From contig JAVGVS010000289.1 in NCBI GenBank assembly GCA_032718565.1, forward strand, positions 496,210 through 560,209: a stretch of DNA of 64,000 bases. The letters are read 5' to 3'. The stretch's first letter is position 1; each line of letters starts with the position of its first letter. The translations under genes and the position numbers were made by a program. Source of the stretch: Distichodus sexfasciatus. Taxonomy: Eukaryota > Chordata > Actinopteri > Characiformes > Distichodontidae. The notes under the pieces are model-generated. The model worked only from the letters and a program-made list of their open reading frames with translations, did not search any database and was not told the origin of the DNA. Below, piece after piece: positions 23,012 to 34,872 of the stretch.

Positions 23012-23113
23012 CTTTAGAGCAGTCCATGCCGTGGAACCCCGGGAAGCAGTGACACACTCCCGACACACACTCGCCGTTGCCGTGGCAATTCCGCGGACAC
23101 TCCTGTACCGAGT
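23012..23113 (-). CDS. tenm3: tenm3 exon F: EGF repeat 1
   Basis: The acceptor is ttctttttacag before ACTCGG at 23113 and the donor is TCTAAAG/gtaaga at 23012. It is 102 bp, phase 1 at both ends. It encodes DSVQECPRNCHGNGECVSG and then VCHCFPGFHGMDCSK, a complete EGF module with six cysteines in the compact teneurin/tenascin-type spacing. Because it is symmetric in phase it could be skipped in frame; no evidence of that is visible. Confidence 0.97.
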
Positions 23114-23925
23114 CTGTAAAAAGAAAGGGACGGGGATGTGAGACGCGGCGGCTTTGACAAGAGACGCCGAGTCTAAACCTGGGAAGGCATTGACTGCTAC
23201 AGTTATGCTTTTCTCGTTCACTCTTCATCCATCCCTGAGTCTAAACCCTAGAAAGCCCTGTCCCTGTCCTTTTTCTTGGAACCTGCAGTCCAGTGACTTT
23301 CCGCTGCAAAAGAATTCAACAGAAAACAAAAATGTGTCACCGATGGTGCCCCACTCGTGGCAAGTGGACATTATAGGAGCACTATTTCAAAACTATGAAA
23401 AGAAATTTTCACAGGTCTCGCCTTCTGTATGCACACATTATTGTGTGTTTAAAACAGAAAATTCAGAATGAAAGCTGTTAACTGTAGTTTTAGGAACACA
23501 GTCTGGATTTCAAAACACGTGACACATACTGCACACCTTCTTGGTAACATTTCTATAAATGGTGCAATGTTGAAATCTGCCCAGTTAGTCCTCCTTCGCA
23601 TGAGCATGAAGGAAATGTCAGTATGCGTACAAATCATACTGACATTTAGTAAACTGCATGTGATTCAGTGTAATTTTTGGTAAATGGGAAAGTAACTCAA
23701 AACATATTGATTCCTGAACCGCTTATGTATTGTGAATCGTTTCATGAAAACAGTAGCACTAATCAAATCACCTACAAGACTACTATGCCTTACATACAGC
23801 ATTGTAGGCACGTACATGATGACTCTGAATAAGTAATACAAGTTCACCTGGGACCTGCGTTCAGAAACTGACCATTGACAACACGGTAGAAGGTGGCAGC
23901 ATGTGATTTAACTGAGTGATTATTT

Positions 23926-24100
23926 GTCATTGTTAAGACACCACAGCAAAATGTGATCATCGCCCAGGAACCAGTGCTTGGGGATGATACCTCAGTGGTA
24001 TTTTTACCGGTCAATGACTTGAACCGGTAATCTTCTGATCCTGGGGTCAACTCCCAAGTTACGCTACTAACTGTCCTGTGAAATTGTGGCAACTGCGTCA
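23926..24100 (-). repeat. SINE-like repeat family S2, copy 2
   Basis: Inverted copy: 'ccagtgcttggggatgatac' then ctcagtggtatttttaccgg, ending near the B-box complement 'ggggtcaactcccaagttac'. Shorter and more diverged than its neighbour at 24200. Confidence 0.6.
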
Positions 24101-24199
24101 CTGGGGATTTGAATCCCAATCTCTAGGTCCAGAGTCAAGGACCTTACTCCTGAGCCCCTGGAGCTTGAGGCAAAACTGGTCATTTAAAGTTGTAAAAGT

Positions 24200-24430
24200 G
24201 AAAGATTATTGGTTCTTGTGAACACAGCACAACAAAATGTGATCTCTGCATTTGACCCATCCTGGAGCAGTTAAGGAGCAGTGGGCAGCTAACATGGGCA
24301 GCGCCCAGGGAGAAGTGCTTGGGGACAGTAGCTTGCTCATGAGTACCTCAGTGGTACCTTCACCGGTCACCGGCGCCTTTCCGATCATGGGGTCAACTCC
24401 ATAACTGTTATGTTACCAACCGCTCCACTG
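24200..24430 (-). repeat. SINE-like repeat family S2, copy 3
   Basis: Inverted copy: 'tgtgatctctgcatttgacc', 'cttgctcatgagtacctcag', 'ccgatcatggggtcaactcc', ending 'gttatgttaccaaccgctcc'. It lies about 100 bp from copy 2 in the same orientation. Confidence 0.7.
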
Positions 24431-24769
24431 AAATTGATCAAATTGGTGCACTTAAAATGTACAGCTATATGACTGGAATTTCCTCAAGTCGTTGAGTGAA
24501 TGCATACGCCAGAATTCCAGGGCTCATTTAGTGAAATTTCCTCATATACAAGCCTGTCTGCTAAGAGCTAAGATTTTCATACACCACAAGAGATGCTTTT
24601 GCTCTTTATAACAATTGACTCTAAACAAACTGAATAAAACAGGATTCAGTAAAAAAAAAACCCTGATTGTCAGTGTGAGCTTTGCACATGGACAAGCTAA
24701 TATAAATGTGTTAAATGAACAAAGGACTCAAGAGTGGAAATGAGACGCACACTCTCTCTCCTCCTGTGT

Positions 24770-24915
24770 CATTATTGATACAATTCATGCAACTTCAAAG
24801 CTTTTAATCAGCCATGAGCAGCAGCGCTATTGATGTGATAAAGCTAATTGGTGTGATATCACTTATTACAATTACCTCCAAATGTGTGAATATTCATAAT
24901 ATTTCAGCGTGTGCA
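24770..24915. promoter_or_regulatory. Candidate conserved regulatory element
   Basis: A repeat-free, low-CpG block with closely packed AT-core motifs: tgtcattattgata, 'gcttttaatcagcc', 'tattgatgtgataaagctaa' and 'cacttattacaattacc'. Dense homeodomain/SOX-like sites in an intron of a developmental gene resemble fish conserved noncoding elements. No alignment was available, so this is a suggestion only. Confidence 0.25.
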
Positions 24916-25539
24916 AGGTCCTTGTCTCACTTAAAGTTAAAAAGGTTGGAAAGTACTGTGTTTCTCTTTTCTGGGAATGATGGAAAAAGTTAGTTTCTCG
25001 TAAAAAAAACGGTTATTTTTTATGCATTAGCTTTAATAATAATAATTTTAAAAATCATGCATTAGCTTGATGTCACTAATTCTTCATCTGAACTGAATGG
25101 CAGATTGTGTATTTTCTGTAGCAATACACATCCTTTACTTTGCCAAAAACCTTTTTTTTTTTTTGAGAATGCTGATGACTGAGCCGATATTATATCTCAC
25201 ACTGGAGCAAAATGCAGTTCATGAGCGCACGACTCTCCTTTCCCGTTCTCGGAACCCCTTGTTGGAAGGAGGTGGAAAAGCGCGGGCAAAGGAGAGGAGG
25301 AGAGAGGGAAGAAATGATTCACTTTCCTCTTTCACTGACTCAGCCCTCCTCCTCTCCGCTCTGTCTCTACTCCTCTTCAAACCTCTCCGAATGCAAGTGA
25401 AAAACAACTTCAAATGAATTTGCGGGCCAGCGGGGGATGCATTAATGGGAGCGCTGGAGAGAGCTGAATCCAACGAATGAGAGAGAGATGGAGGTAGGGA
25501 ACAAGTGGGTGGGTAAGTGAGGGCGGAAGACTGACTGAC

Positions 25540-25735
25540 CCAGTATGGCCGTGCTGAAGGACACCGACTCCTTCTCCTTTCCGTCGTTGTAAAAGGCCAG
25601 ATGCCACGTGCCTGGGTCCAGATACTGCACAAACACAGCCTCGTTCAGAACCACTGTCTGGATGCTGCGTCTCTCCCGAGGAGACTCCACCACGCTCCAC
25701 TTCTCCTTCCCATCCAAACGCTCCATGTAGTCATA
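25540..25735 (-). CDS. tenm3: tenm3 exon E: membrane-proximal ectodomain with RERR furin-type site
   Basis: The acceptor is ccttgttag before TATGAC at 25735 and the donor is GCCATACTGG/gtcagt at 25540. It is 196 bp, starting on a codon boundary and leaving after base 1. It begins YDYMERLDGKEKWSVVESP, followed directly by RERRSIQT. RERR fits the furin consensus R-X-K/R-R, and proteolytic release of the teneurin ectodomain near the membrane is known in this family. The exon continues EAVFVQYLDPGTWHLAFYND and ends just before the first EGF repeat. Confidence 0.97.
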
Positions 25736-25882
25736 CTAACAAGGACAGAATGGCAGAGAAAGGACATAATTTTGACAAATCCCATTCTAAGTTTCATTTC
25801 GTGATCTCATCTGATCTCATGATACACTTCCAATCGATTCATTTGTTGACTTGACTAAACACTGCTTTTACACGGCATCTAC

Positions 25883-26088
25883 CTGTGCATGGGACGGAGG
25901 CAGGCCTTTGCGGATGTAAACCCCAAAAAGGGCATCTTTGCCCAAAGAGATGTTAAACTTGAGAAACTGGGGCTGATTTAGATGCAGCAGCGACCTCCAG
26001 AACACCCCAGGCGGCACCTCCTGGGTCACTCGCCGGCCCACCTCCAGGTCACCCGTGTCTATGCTGCTGCTGCGAACCGCCCAGGGTC
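25883..26088 (-). CDS. tenm3: tenm3 exon D: membrane-proximal ectodomain
   Basis: The acceptor is tctttctcag before GACCC at 26088 and the donor is CATGCACAG/gtagat at 25883. It is 206 bp, starting with two bases of a split codon and ending on a codon boundary. It encodes the teneurin linker between membrane and EGF repeats: RSSSIDTGDLEVGRRVTQE, then VPPGVFWRS, FLKFNISLG (an N-glycosylation sequon, NIS) and KGLPPSHAQ. This region is strongly conserved among teneurins. It is separated by only 147 bp from the next exon. Confidence 0.97.
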
Positions 26089-26404
26089 CTGAGAAAGAGA
26101 AGACAAAAGGGAAATCAGTCTCGATCTCTCCCACAGCGGTAGACTTCTGAGCCAGTCAAAAAGTAAACAGAAAAAAAAAATCAGACCAGGGATCCTCTTT
26201 GTTCCCTCCGAAACAAAACAAGCTCAGCTTCTGATCAGAGTCTCTCTAGGATGTGCAGCATTTCCAGCGCTACGCAGTTTGAGATAAACTAGAAAGTCGG
26301 TGAACTGTCAAAGAACTGACTAAAGAGAATAAGTGATTATTTCAGACGCGACAACCCAGCTTCAGACACAATGTTATCCAGACTGGTTTCCATTCTACCT
26401 GTTC

Positions 26405-26741
26405 AGTTAACCATTAATTCATTATCCAAACCGCTTAATCCCTATCAATTAATCCCATTGTTATCCATCACGGGACTATGGGTGCGAGGCGGGGCCCAAC
26501 CCTAGGTGGGCGCCAATACACCGCAGGGCACGCACACTCACACAATCACGTTCCCATTCACACCTTACGGCCCAATTAACCCATAGTGCATGCTTTTGGA
26601 TTGTGGGGAGAAACTGGAGCACCCGGGGGAAATACACACGAACACGGGGAGAGCACAGAAAGGCCCACAGCCGACCCATAATCGAACCCAGGACCTTCTC
26701 GCTGTGAGGTGGCGGCGCTAACCAGTGCACCACCGTGCTGC
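26405..26741 (+). repeat. Dispersed fish repeat R1, copy 2
   Basis: 'aaaccgcttaatccctatca', 'gggtgcgaggcggggcccaa', 'catagtgcatgcttttggat', 'cacggggagagcacagaaag', ending 'cagtgcaccaccgtgctgcc'. Immediately followed by copy 3. Confidence 0.7.
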
Positions 26742-26744
26742 CCT

Positions 26745-27050
26745 CTATTCCTTCATTCATTATCTTAACCGCTTAATCCTTATCAGTGCCACAGGGACCA
26801 GAGCCCATGCCGGGACTTCGGGCGTAAAGCGGGAACCAACCCTGGACGGGCACCAACACACAGCAGGGCACACACTCACAATCACAGCTATGGGGCAATT
26901 TAGTGCCAATAATCAATGTACAGCACATTCTTTTGGATCTTGGGAGGAAACTCCGGAGCACCCGGAGAAAACCTCCACACAGAAGGACCCCACGGCTGAC
27001 ATGGGGTGCTTCCTGCTGTGAGGTGTTAGCGGTAACCACCGCGGCTCCGT
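26745..27050 (+). repeat. Dispersed fish repeat R1, copy 3 in tandem
   Basis: Same order of phrases: 'taaccgcttaatccttatca', 'caacacacagcagggcacac', 'cttttggatcttgggaggaa', 'cctgctgtgaggtgttagcg'. Head-to-tail with copy 2. Confidence 0.7.
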
Positions 27051-28538
27051 ACCATCCTCAATTAACCATGTGAACCAATTACGTGAAGTCTACAGTGAAT
27101 TTTAAATGTCAAGAAAAAAACTGGCCAGGACTTTAACTTAATTAATCTCAGAGTCTGAGTACTGCTACACAAAGTCAGGTAAAGTAACAGAGGAAAACTG
27201 GAAAAAGTTACATCGCCTACATCTTTGACTACTGAATGAGTTTTATTGCACACTTAAAAATTTCACTGTTGAAGCATCTGGGTTGATCAAGTCAAACTCC
27301 TGGCCAGACATGTTTAAAATCCACAGCAGACTGGGACTAATAATTGGTTTGCCTGATTAACTGAACACGTAGAACGGGAAAAGTAGACTGGATAATGACG
27401 TGCTGAAGCCAAACGTTCGGCATCACTAAATTCCAGGTTTCGTAAAGTACCGTTCTAGAAATGATTACACTATTTCTCACCAGAAAACTCTCAAGAACAG
27501 TAACAAATGATATCATACAAAGCATTAGAGGGCCAGTCCTAATTTGCAGTTGCTGATTGTTGCATTACTACAAGGGGAAAAGGTGTAAATATGTTTTTAC
27601 ACCATTTAAAATGTATTAGGTTAACCATGACTACGCAGACCTGTTAGCACTTTTCACACTTAAGCATCTCAATTAGCTTTTATTCACTGGTGGCCCCATT
27701 TAATAACTACTGCTGCCGAGGCTGCAGTATTGCTTTGTTTGAGCCTGTGTGGTCACAGAACCAATGGCTCCAACAGGAACAAAAGAATGTGAAAAGAAGG
27801 CATAAAAATGTAGTAGCTGTGGATGACTAATTAATATATGCAGAATAACTGCAAGTGACTAGGGCTTCCGTAATTCCCTCTTCTGCTGTAAGTCCCGGTT
27901 TGGAACAACCTGGAATATAGGACCTTGTCTGTGACTCACTAGTCTGGCGGCTATCTATGTCTTGGCCTCACTCGGCTTTCCTCTCTCTCCCTTTTCCTAT
28001 CCTCCAAGTCTCCTGAAAGGCTTAAGGAGTGCTCCAGTGTCGTGAGAGTGTGTGTATTCTCCAGCCTGCAGCCTGTAGCGCATGTCAACAGAACACAGGC
28101 CCTGTTTACCCTCCTAATCACACATGCTGTTAGCCACTTCTGGTTTAATGGAAAACCCTCTTACTCGCTTTTTGTTTCTCCCTCCCTCTCCCTCTCCGTT
28201 TCTCTCTATCACTCTTTTTGTAGCCGCTGGCGACGGCTGGCCGTAAGTAGATGCGGAGTGCAGCAGACTCTCTCGCTCGCTCTTGTTTTGCTTTCACGCC
28301 ATGGAGATACACATAGACACACACACACAGTCTTCCCATAATCAGGTCAGGTCGGCGCTGGAGACTGCCGCCCCGTCTGAGGAAAGCTGTGAAAAATGGT
28401 GAGGAAATAAAGAACAATGCAAACACCAATCAGGAGGAAATGGCCGTAGCGGGAGAGGAGGGAGCGCCTGCTCGTTAATGCGGGGTGCAGTGGAGAAACT
28501 GAGTGACGGAGGGTAGAAAAATGGAGCAGGGAGGGAGA

Positions 28539-28582
28539 GAGAGAAGGAAGGAAGGAAGGAAGGAAGGAAGGAAGGAAGGAAG
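28539..28582. repeat. (GGAA)n microsatellite
   Basis: About 11 GGAA units. GGAA is the ETS-factor core, so a long run can bind such factors, though nothing here shows that it does. Confidence 0.95.
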
Positions 28583-30249
28583 ATGCTCCTTGGGGAACGC
28601 TGGGTGGCTGTGCCACGGAAACAATAGTGTGGCTCTATCTTCCCCAGAAGCGTTCATTAGTTAGAGCACAGTGGAATAACACAAAAGAGCTGTAACCCGG
28701 AGAAACATGCAGCACCATCAAGGAATCAGAGCATGGAGAGACACAGATTTGTTAGAAAGAAAATGCAGAGAGGGTAACACTGCACAGAACCACCAGAGCA
28801 AAGAGAAGTATCTCTCGGATTCTGCCAAGCCCTATTCATAAAACAAAAACCACAGGGTAAAAACAGGAACAGTGATATGTGGCATTAAGGAAAAATTAAT
28901 AAATTACAATATGGAGATAATTAAAGAATAGCCAAAACACAGGGAAAAAGAGAAGCCACAGTAAAGCAAAGCGGATTAAACCCAAACAGCGTCGGAAAGG
29001 TTTGTTTCTCCTAAAAAGCAAGAACGGTTTAAAATAGTCAGCACATAAATGCATGCGCATGAATGCATGTGTTCAGGTGTTCTGCGGACATGATGAAATT
29101 GCATTGAAAGGCAACGATCCTGCACTCCTGAGATGGAGAGGGCTTTCCAGACTGCACTCTAAGCAAGAGCAGGCTTCCATCTCATCACATGCTCATTCTT
29201 CTCAACGGCAGTTACTGAGGGACGAGAGAGGGAGGAATAAGCAGGAAACAGAATGAGAGCACGAGAGAGAGAGAGAGAGAGAGACAGAGAGCGAGAGACA
29301 CTGCTAACAGTCTCCAGTAGAAAGTTGGGAGATGAGGACAGGTGGTCGGTCCCTGCTGTAGGTCCTGATTGAGTTGTCGTTTGGTTTCGGGGAAGTGCGT
29401 CGTAGCCAAGGACAGCTGCGAGTTGAGAGTGTGTGAGGATGCACATGTGTGTTAGAGATGAGGCTTTGAGACTAGGAGGTGCACACACACAAGAAGAGAG
29501 CAGACAAAGGAGAATCTGAACTTAGATACTGAACTCATATTAATAGTGTGAGATTATTACTTGTGAGACGTGTCCACATCGTAGTGCAATAATACAATAT
29601 TACACACTCCTGTTCTACTCAGACAGCCTGCAGGAAAAACCAGAAAGAATTAAATAACCTGAGAGATACAAGGACGAGGAACATTCCTCTCTTTAATCAC
29701 AGAGAGCTGAAATAGTGAGAATGAAATAGAGAAAGGGAGAGACAGGCTCCGGCTTCATAGGATGTTGTGCTATGAGTCACTGTAAGAGTATGAGACCAGG
29801 AAAAAGTTAATTGGCGTTGTTATGACAAGTGCTGTTATGTTGTCAGATAAAAGCAGGACGGTCCAAGTTTTTGCACCATGTCACAACATGAGAGGATTGT
29901 TAGGCTTTAGTCTTTTCAGTCGTTAAGCTTTTGAGGAACGTCAAAATTATGTCGATTTTACATCTTTAGAAAGTTCCAAGAAGATGTGGTCGCTAGAATT
30001 TCAGATTTAATTTGAATAAAGCTTTAGAAACTGTACTATTTGCTACATTTTCTATCATTTCAATACAAACCCTTCCCGAAGTCACCCAATAACCTAAGAC
30101 TATTTTGACAGTAGAATCCAAAACTTAATTGATTTTCAACTTATTCAACTTCATTGATTTTCCAATCAATATTCAGATTAAAGCCTTTATGGATAAAGGC
30201 ACTTCTAGAAGACCAAATTTGCAATGCAGAAACGCGCCACGCTGCTCAC

Positions 30250-30372
30250 CTCTGCCTCCAGAGGGCACTGTTGCCTCGTCGCTGTTGCCAGGCAGCCCCG
30301 TGCCTAAGCCGTGGTTCAACATGGGACCCTCGAGGGGCTTCAGCTGCCAGTTCAGACCCAACAGGTTCATAG
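30250..30372 (-). CDS. tenm3: tenm3 exon C: 41-codon juxtamembrane cassette exon
   Basis: The acceptor is aactcccag before CTATG at 30372 and the donor is GGCAGAG/gtgagc at 30250. It is 123 bp with both ends in phase 1, so it can be included or skipped without shifting the frame. It encodes AMNLLGLNWQLKP followed by a Gly/Asn-rich linker ending TVPSGGR. The equivalent block (start MHLLGLNWQLQ, end MPSGGK) is present in some and absent from other mammalian TENM3 isoforms. Joining 47576 directly to 26088 gives YFI-GPWAVRSSSID, which matches the short isoform, so alternative use here is well supported by frame though not by transcript data. It lies just outside the membrane, before the furin-type site. 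Confidence 0.93.
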
Positions 30373-31599
30373 CTGGGAGTTTGGGAGGTAGAAGAAAGGA
30401 GGGAAAGGAAAGAGAAAGCATCAACAAGATGAATTCTGCTATAAAGGAACACACGGCTAAGGGAGAAAAGCCAAATTAAACAGGCAGATTACGATCATTT
30501 TGTGGGGGGAAAACCATGCAAAGGCACCAGTGCTGTGCACTTTTGGTGGCACTTTACGTTGGAAAGGAATAAGACACAATGTAGACTGAAGCTGAAACAC
30601 AAATGAAGCAGGCGGTTGTCCATCAAATCTCAGCTGAGGCCGGATGACAAACAGATAGATGTGTCCTGACTGCGTGACTGATTGATGCTGATCCACCGAC
30701 TGTCACGCTAGAAAATTGCAAATGCAAACCAAGAGTCCAAATTATGGCGCAGCATATTTTTGTGCACTCACAAGTTGTGTGTAGAGCAGCATTTCTTCCG
30801 CATGTAAGCCACACGCAGTTAGAAAGCCTTGCAAATCTGACTCTGCGTAGAGCGACAATTACGGCTCTCCTTTCTGTATTATTTCCCACATGCAGACGTC
30901 GGGAAATAGCCGGTAATTGGCACTTTAACTAAATGCCACAGCACTCAGGTGTGTTTTTTCCTACTGACGCCACGGGGGAATGTGGCTGAACTGACGGTAT
31001 GAAAAAGGCAGCCACGAGTGAGGGAGACAGAAAGAGTGTTATGATGCAGATAGACACAAAAAAGTCAAGAGTTTTACTGCCCGCTAAAATCGTAGCTGTT
31101 GAATGTTAACACAACGTTAAAACTAAACTTTTCACACAACAACGAACTTAAAGAAAGAAGTAACACCATTTGGATGCGAGCAGCAGCGGCGACTTCTGCT
31201 TCTTTCCTGCCTTTTCCATTAGTCATTACTTGCGCGCGGTTCGTGCGCCTCCACCATTTCCTCCAACAGCGGCTTCTTTTCAAATGCTGCCAAGCAACTT
31301 TAACACAAAGCAAGTCACACACACACACGTAAATGCCCAAAAGAACCAGGGGAAATAGAGAGGGGGGAAGAATTACTACGCGACTCTCTGGCTGATTGCA
31401 GGATTGCGGCTCCGTGTTCCCTATCTTCGTTGTGCACGCTTCTCTCCTTTTCATTTCTTCTCACTGTCTGTTAGGACAGACTCGGTTTCTGAGTCATCTA
31501 AGACGCGGAGGGAGAAGAGAGAGATGCGACAAAACCCGGGCTCTGTGTCGCTAACTCACTCTGAAGTTACATTCGGAGGAAATGTGCAAATTTCATTTG

Positions 31600-31622
31600 C
31601 ACAGACAGACAGACAGACAGAC

Positions 31623-31675
<53 letters not shown>
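31600..31675. repeat. (GACA)n(GA)n compound microsatellite
   Basis: A GACA tract followed by about 46 bp of GA. Confidence 0.95.
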
Positions 31676-31679
<4 letters not shown>

Positions 31680-32227
31680 AACTACATGATAATAATGCCT
31701 CCTGGAAATATTGAAATAACCCCTAAATAACTAAATTTTAGCAAACTAAATTATAGTGACTTCTTTCATATATTAGTAATGGAAATTGAGAAACGGATTA
31801 ATGAATCAACTGTAAAAATGTAGTTTACTTCGCGTTAACCTGAAATGTCAGATATTAGTACGCTGCACCCGTTTAAATCAAAAATCAAAAAAGTTTGCTC
31901 CTGGTATTAGCTGCTAATCAGCTTAATCCGATGCTTCATTACAGACCATTACACTTGCCTTCGTTTCTGAAGCCCCCAGGGCGGGTTTTGTAGCCAAAGA
32001 ATTTCAGCAAACCAGAAGAATGTGTATTGAAGTCCTTAACCAGCATCAAACCAGAAAATGACGTGAAGTCCATCAGTCTAAATGTCTGTGCTGGCCATGC
32101 CAGTCACTGGTGCCAGCGACCAGGTTAACACAACAAGAAGAAGCAGGTCAACTTTTGCATCTACATCCCCACCACCCCCTCATCTCATTTGTCGGCCACT
32201 TATGATTGCCATTTTTTTGGCACAAGT

Positions 32228-32282
32228 GAACACGCGCACACACCCACACACACACACACACCTGACACACACACACACACAC
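32228..32282. repeat. (CA)n microsatellite, interrupted
   Basis: Two CA tracts separated by 'cctga'. Confidence 0.9.
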
Positions 32283-32734
32283 CCTGTCCTCGCTTCGGAG
32301 ATGGTGAGGATGGCAGGCCTTGTGTTAATGACTCTCACCTCCTTTGCTCACCTTCATTCAGCTTGCCTATCACACCTAAATCTCATCCCAGAAAATCAAT
32401 TTTCTCTCTTGTCAAATTCCATCTCCCGTCCGCCTGAGCCTCAGAGAGGGGGAGAACAGGGCTTTCTCTCCCTCTCTCTCTCTCTCTGTCTCACTCTCTT
32501 GTTCATTCTGCTCTCTGTCTCTTTTAAAGGAAAACGCTGGCACTTGCACCAGACTATAAAAAAAAAAATTAAAACATTCATATAAATCCCAATATACACA
32601 TTGTTGTGTTGCAATAAATACTGCTTTATTTTTTGGTGTAATTTTGCCATTTTCTGTCTCTTTCTACCTCTCTTTCCCTCACTCTTGTCTTTTTTTTTTG
32701 TACGATTATTGGCCCATCTGTCTCCTGTCCTGAT

Positions 32735-32860
32735 GAAGATTGCCGATACAGGCCAAATGCTAATTTTACAATCGATGAAACAATTAGTAAATGAATCTGG
32801 TAACACAATGAAGGGCAGCCACAGCAGCACAGAGATATCAGACTCCGACAGATTAACGGC
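32735..32860. promoter_or_regulatory. Candidate conserved regulatory element
   Basis: 'caaatgctaattttacaatc', 'gatgaaacaattagtaaatg' and 'ggtaacacaatgaagggcag' form a repeat-free block lying between microsatellites. It has homeodomain- and SOX-like cores. Confidence 0.2.
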
Positions 32861-33853
32861 ATCTCAGACACTCTGGCTCTGTGTTGTAAGGTGTGTGTGG
32901 GCGTGTGTGTGTTGTGTGTGTGCACAATCACGGCCAGCACCCTCACAGTATTTGCCAATAGATGGCATTGTTGAGATGAGCTCTGTCCGAACAACGCAAC
33001 AGGCAACTGAAAGCGGATAGAAGGCAAAAAAGAGCAAAAAGCATAGTGAGGAAATGATGATGATGATGATGGCTATTGCCATGGTAGTGCCACTTGTGCC
33101 AAACTCTCTTTCTCTCATACACGACGCACATACACACACACACACACACACCTCAACATCAATTCATCCTCAACCCCAGCAATAAATATTCATTACATAG
33201 CCCCAGTTTAACTAGAAAATGTGTATGATTAAAAATGAATAAGTTGCTGCATAACATTTTACGCAATCCTAATGTATAATTCACCTACACAAAGTGGTGC
33301 GAGATATCAGGAGGGCCTATGTACAGGAGGGCCTTTAAGTGCTGAAGGCTGTGTGTGCATGTGTGTGTGATGATACAGCAGATGGGCGACTTTACGAGTG
33401 TTGACTGCGAGCCGATTCCTGTGGTTTAGCAAGTGCTCTCTCCATCAAGGATGAAAGAGGGAAACAGATATGTTATGTGTGTGTGTGTGTTTGTGTGCGT
33501 CTGTCTTGGCTGCACTGCAGCATGGCACTGCCACGGCAGATGTTTGCATCCGGAGTGCTCCAGAAAGACAAAGGCTGTCGTGGATGACATTCCAGCAGTG
33601 TCTCCACAAGGTTACCTTGGCTGGAGAAAAGCGGGCTAAAGCAGGTGTAGGAGAGACGGATGTGGAAGTGGGGCTGTTTTGGCAAGAGATGGTTTAATGC
33701 ACGAGAGGGAAGAAGTAAAAAAGAGAGGGAGCAAGAAAGTGAATAAGAAAGCGAATGCGAGATAGATGGTTGCAAACCCTGCTTCCTGGAATAGACTGCA
33801 GTTGTCCTTCAGGTAAAGTATAGCCCAGAGGAAGCTACTGGCATTAGCTTGGC

Positions 33854-33855
<2 letters not shown>

Positions 33856-33888
<33 letters not shown>
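33856..33888. repeat. (GT)n microsatellite
   Basis: About 15 GT units. Smaller GT/CA tracts lie nearby at 33126..33152, 33475..33492 and 34221..34250. Confidence 0.9.
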
Positions 33889-33889
<1 letters not shown>

Positions 33890-34217
33890 AGTGAGAGTAG
33901 GAGGGAGGGAGAGAAAGACAGAACACACTACATATTGAGTGCTGGCAGACAGTGCATCTATGATTCAACTGCACCTGTCATCACCGGTTAGACCTCTACG
34001 TCCAGATCACGCACACACACGCACACACATACTGAGCGTAATGCAGGTGGAACAGGCCCATATGCCTGTGTCCAGTGCTGGTGTTGGCGGTCCTTTTCTA
34101 CACTGAAGGGGTCTGCGAGGAGGGATCACATGCTCGAGGATCCCAGGGTCAAAAACCACACTGAGACTGTGCTAAAAATACTATAACAGCACCAAGAGCC
34201 AAAGCTGGTCTCATACT

Positions 34218-34253
<36 letters not shown>

Positions 34254-34685
34254 CCCACACACACATGCTGAACCTGAAAGGGAGCTCTGTTTTCTAGCTA
34301 CAGCAGGCAGGAGTCTTCCAGAGCGAGTCCACTATGGGTCCTGCTTCATTCAAACTGACAAGCAACAGTGTAAGGTTTCAATAGGAGAATATTACTGTGT
34401 ACACATGCAAGTCAAAAATTAAATGCATGGAGTCACACGCATATGCAAATAACACATAAAATGTGTTACATGTGTGACTGCATGTGTTATCTGTGTGACT
34501 GCATCGATTTTGACTGAGTTAAAAGAGATTTTTACATCAGTAACAATAATAACAATAAGTGAGATTAAATTATAATCAATTACATGCAAGAATGTAATCT
34601 GTTTCAATTCAAAACTATAACTGATTTTATAGCCACACAATTTAAGCCAACTATTGCTACTCTTTAGCTATTTACTATTTGCTAA

Positions 34686-34872
34686 GGGTGTGACGAGATC
34701 TCATGCAGGGTGACGTTATTTTTTGTCGGGGTGAAAAGCTGTCTCGCACAATAGTATGGTGTTATTTTTGTGAACACGTGAACACGAAGTGGAATTTGTG
34801 CGAACAAAATCTGGCGTCTGTGCACTCTCAACTCCGCCTTCACGCTTGCTTCACTTGGTGCCACGTTATAAA
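34686..34872. repeat. Older hAT-like repeat disrupted by the younger hAT insertion
   Basis: It starts with aagggtgtgacgagatctc, a fish hAT-like end, and shares several phrases with 60360..60480. The element 34873..35674 is inserted at its right side. Sequence after 35683 may be the continuation, but I could not find a matching right end. Confidence 0.4.

Larger units (their letters stand above)
23114..25539 (-). other. tenm3: tenm3 intron E-F
   Basis: Two minus-strand SINE-like repeats (about 23926..24100 and 24200..24430) and a repeat-poor AT-motif block at 24770..24915. The 147-bp interval 25736..25882 (intron D-E) is too short to hold anything. Confidence 0.8.
26089..30249 (-). other. tenm3: tenm3 intron C-D
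   Basis: 4.2 kb. Two tandem copies of a dispersed repeat occupy about 26405..27050. (GGAA)n lies at 28539..28582 and (GA)n at 29264..29292. The rest shows no recognisable element. Confidence 0.8.
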
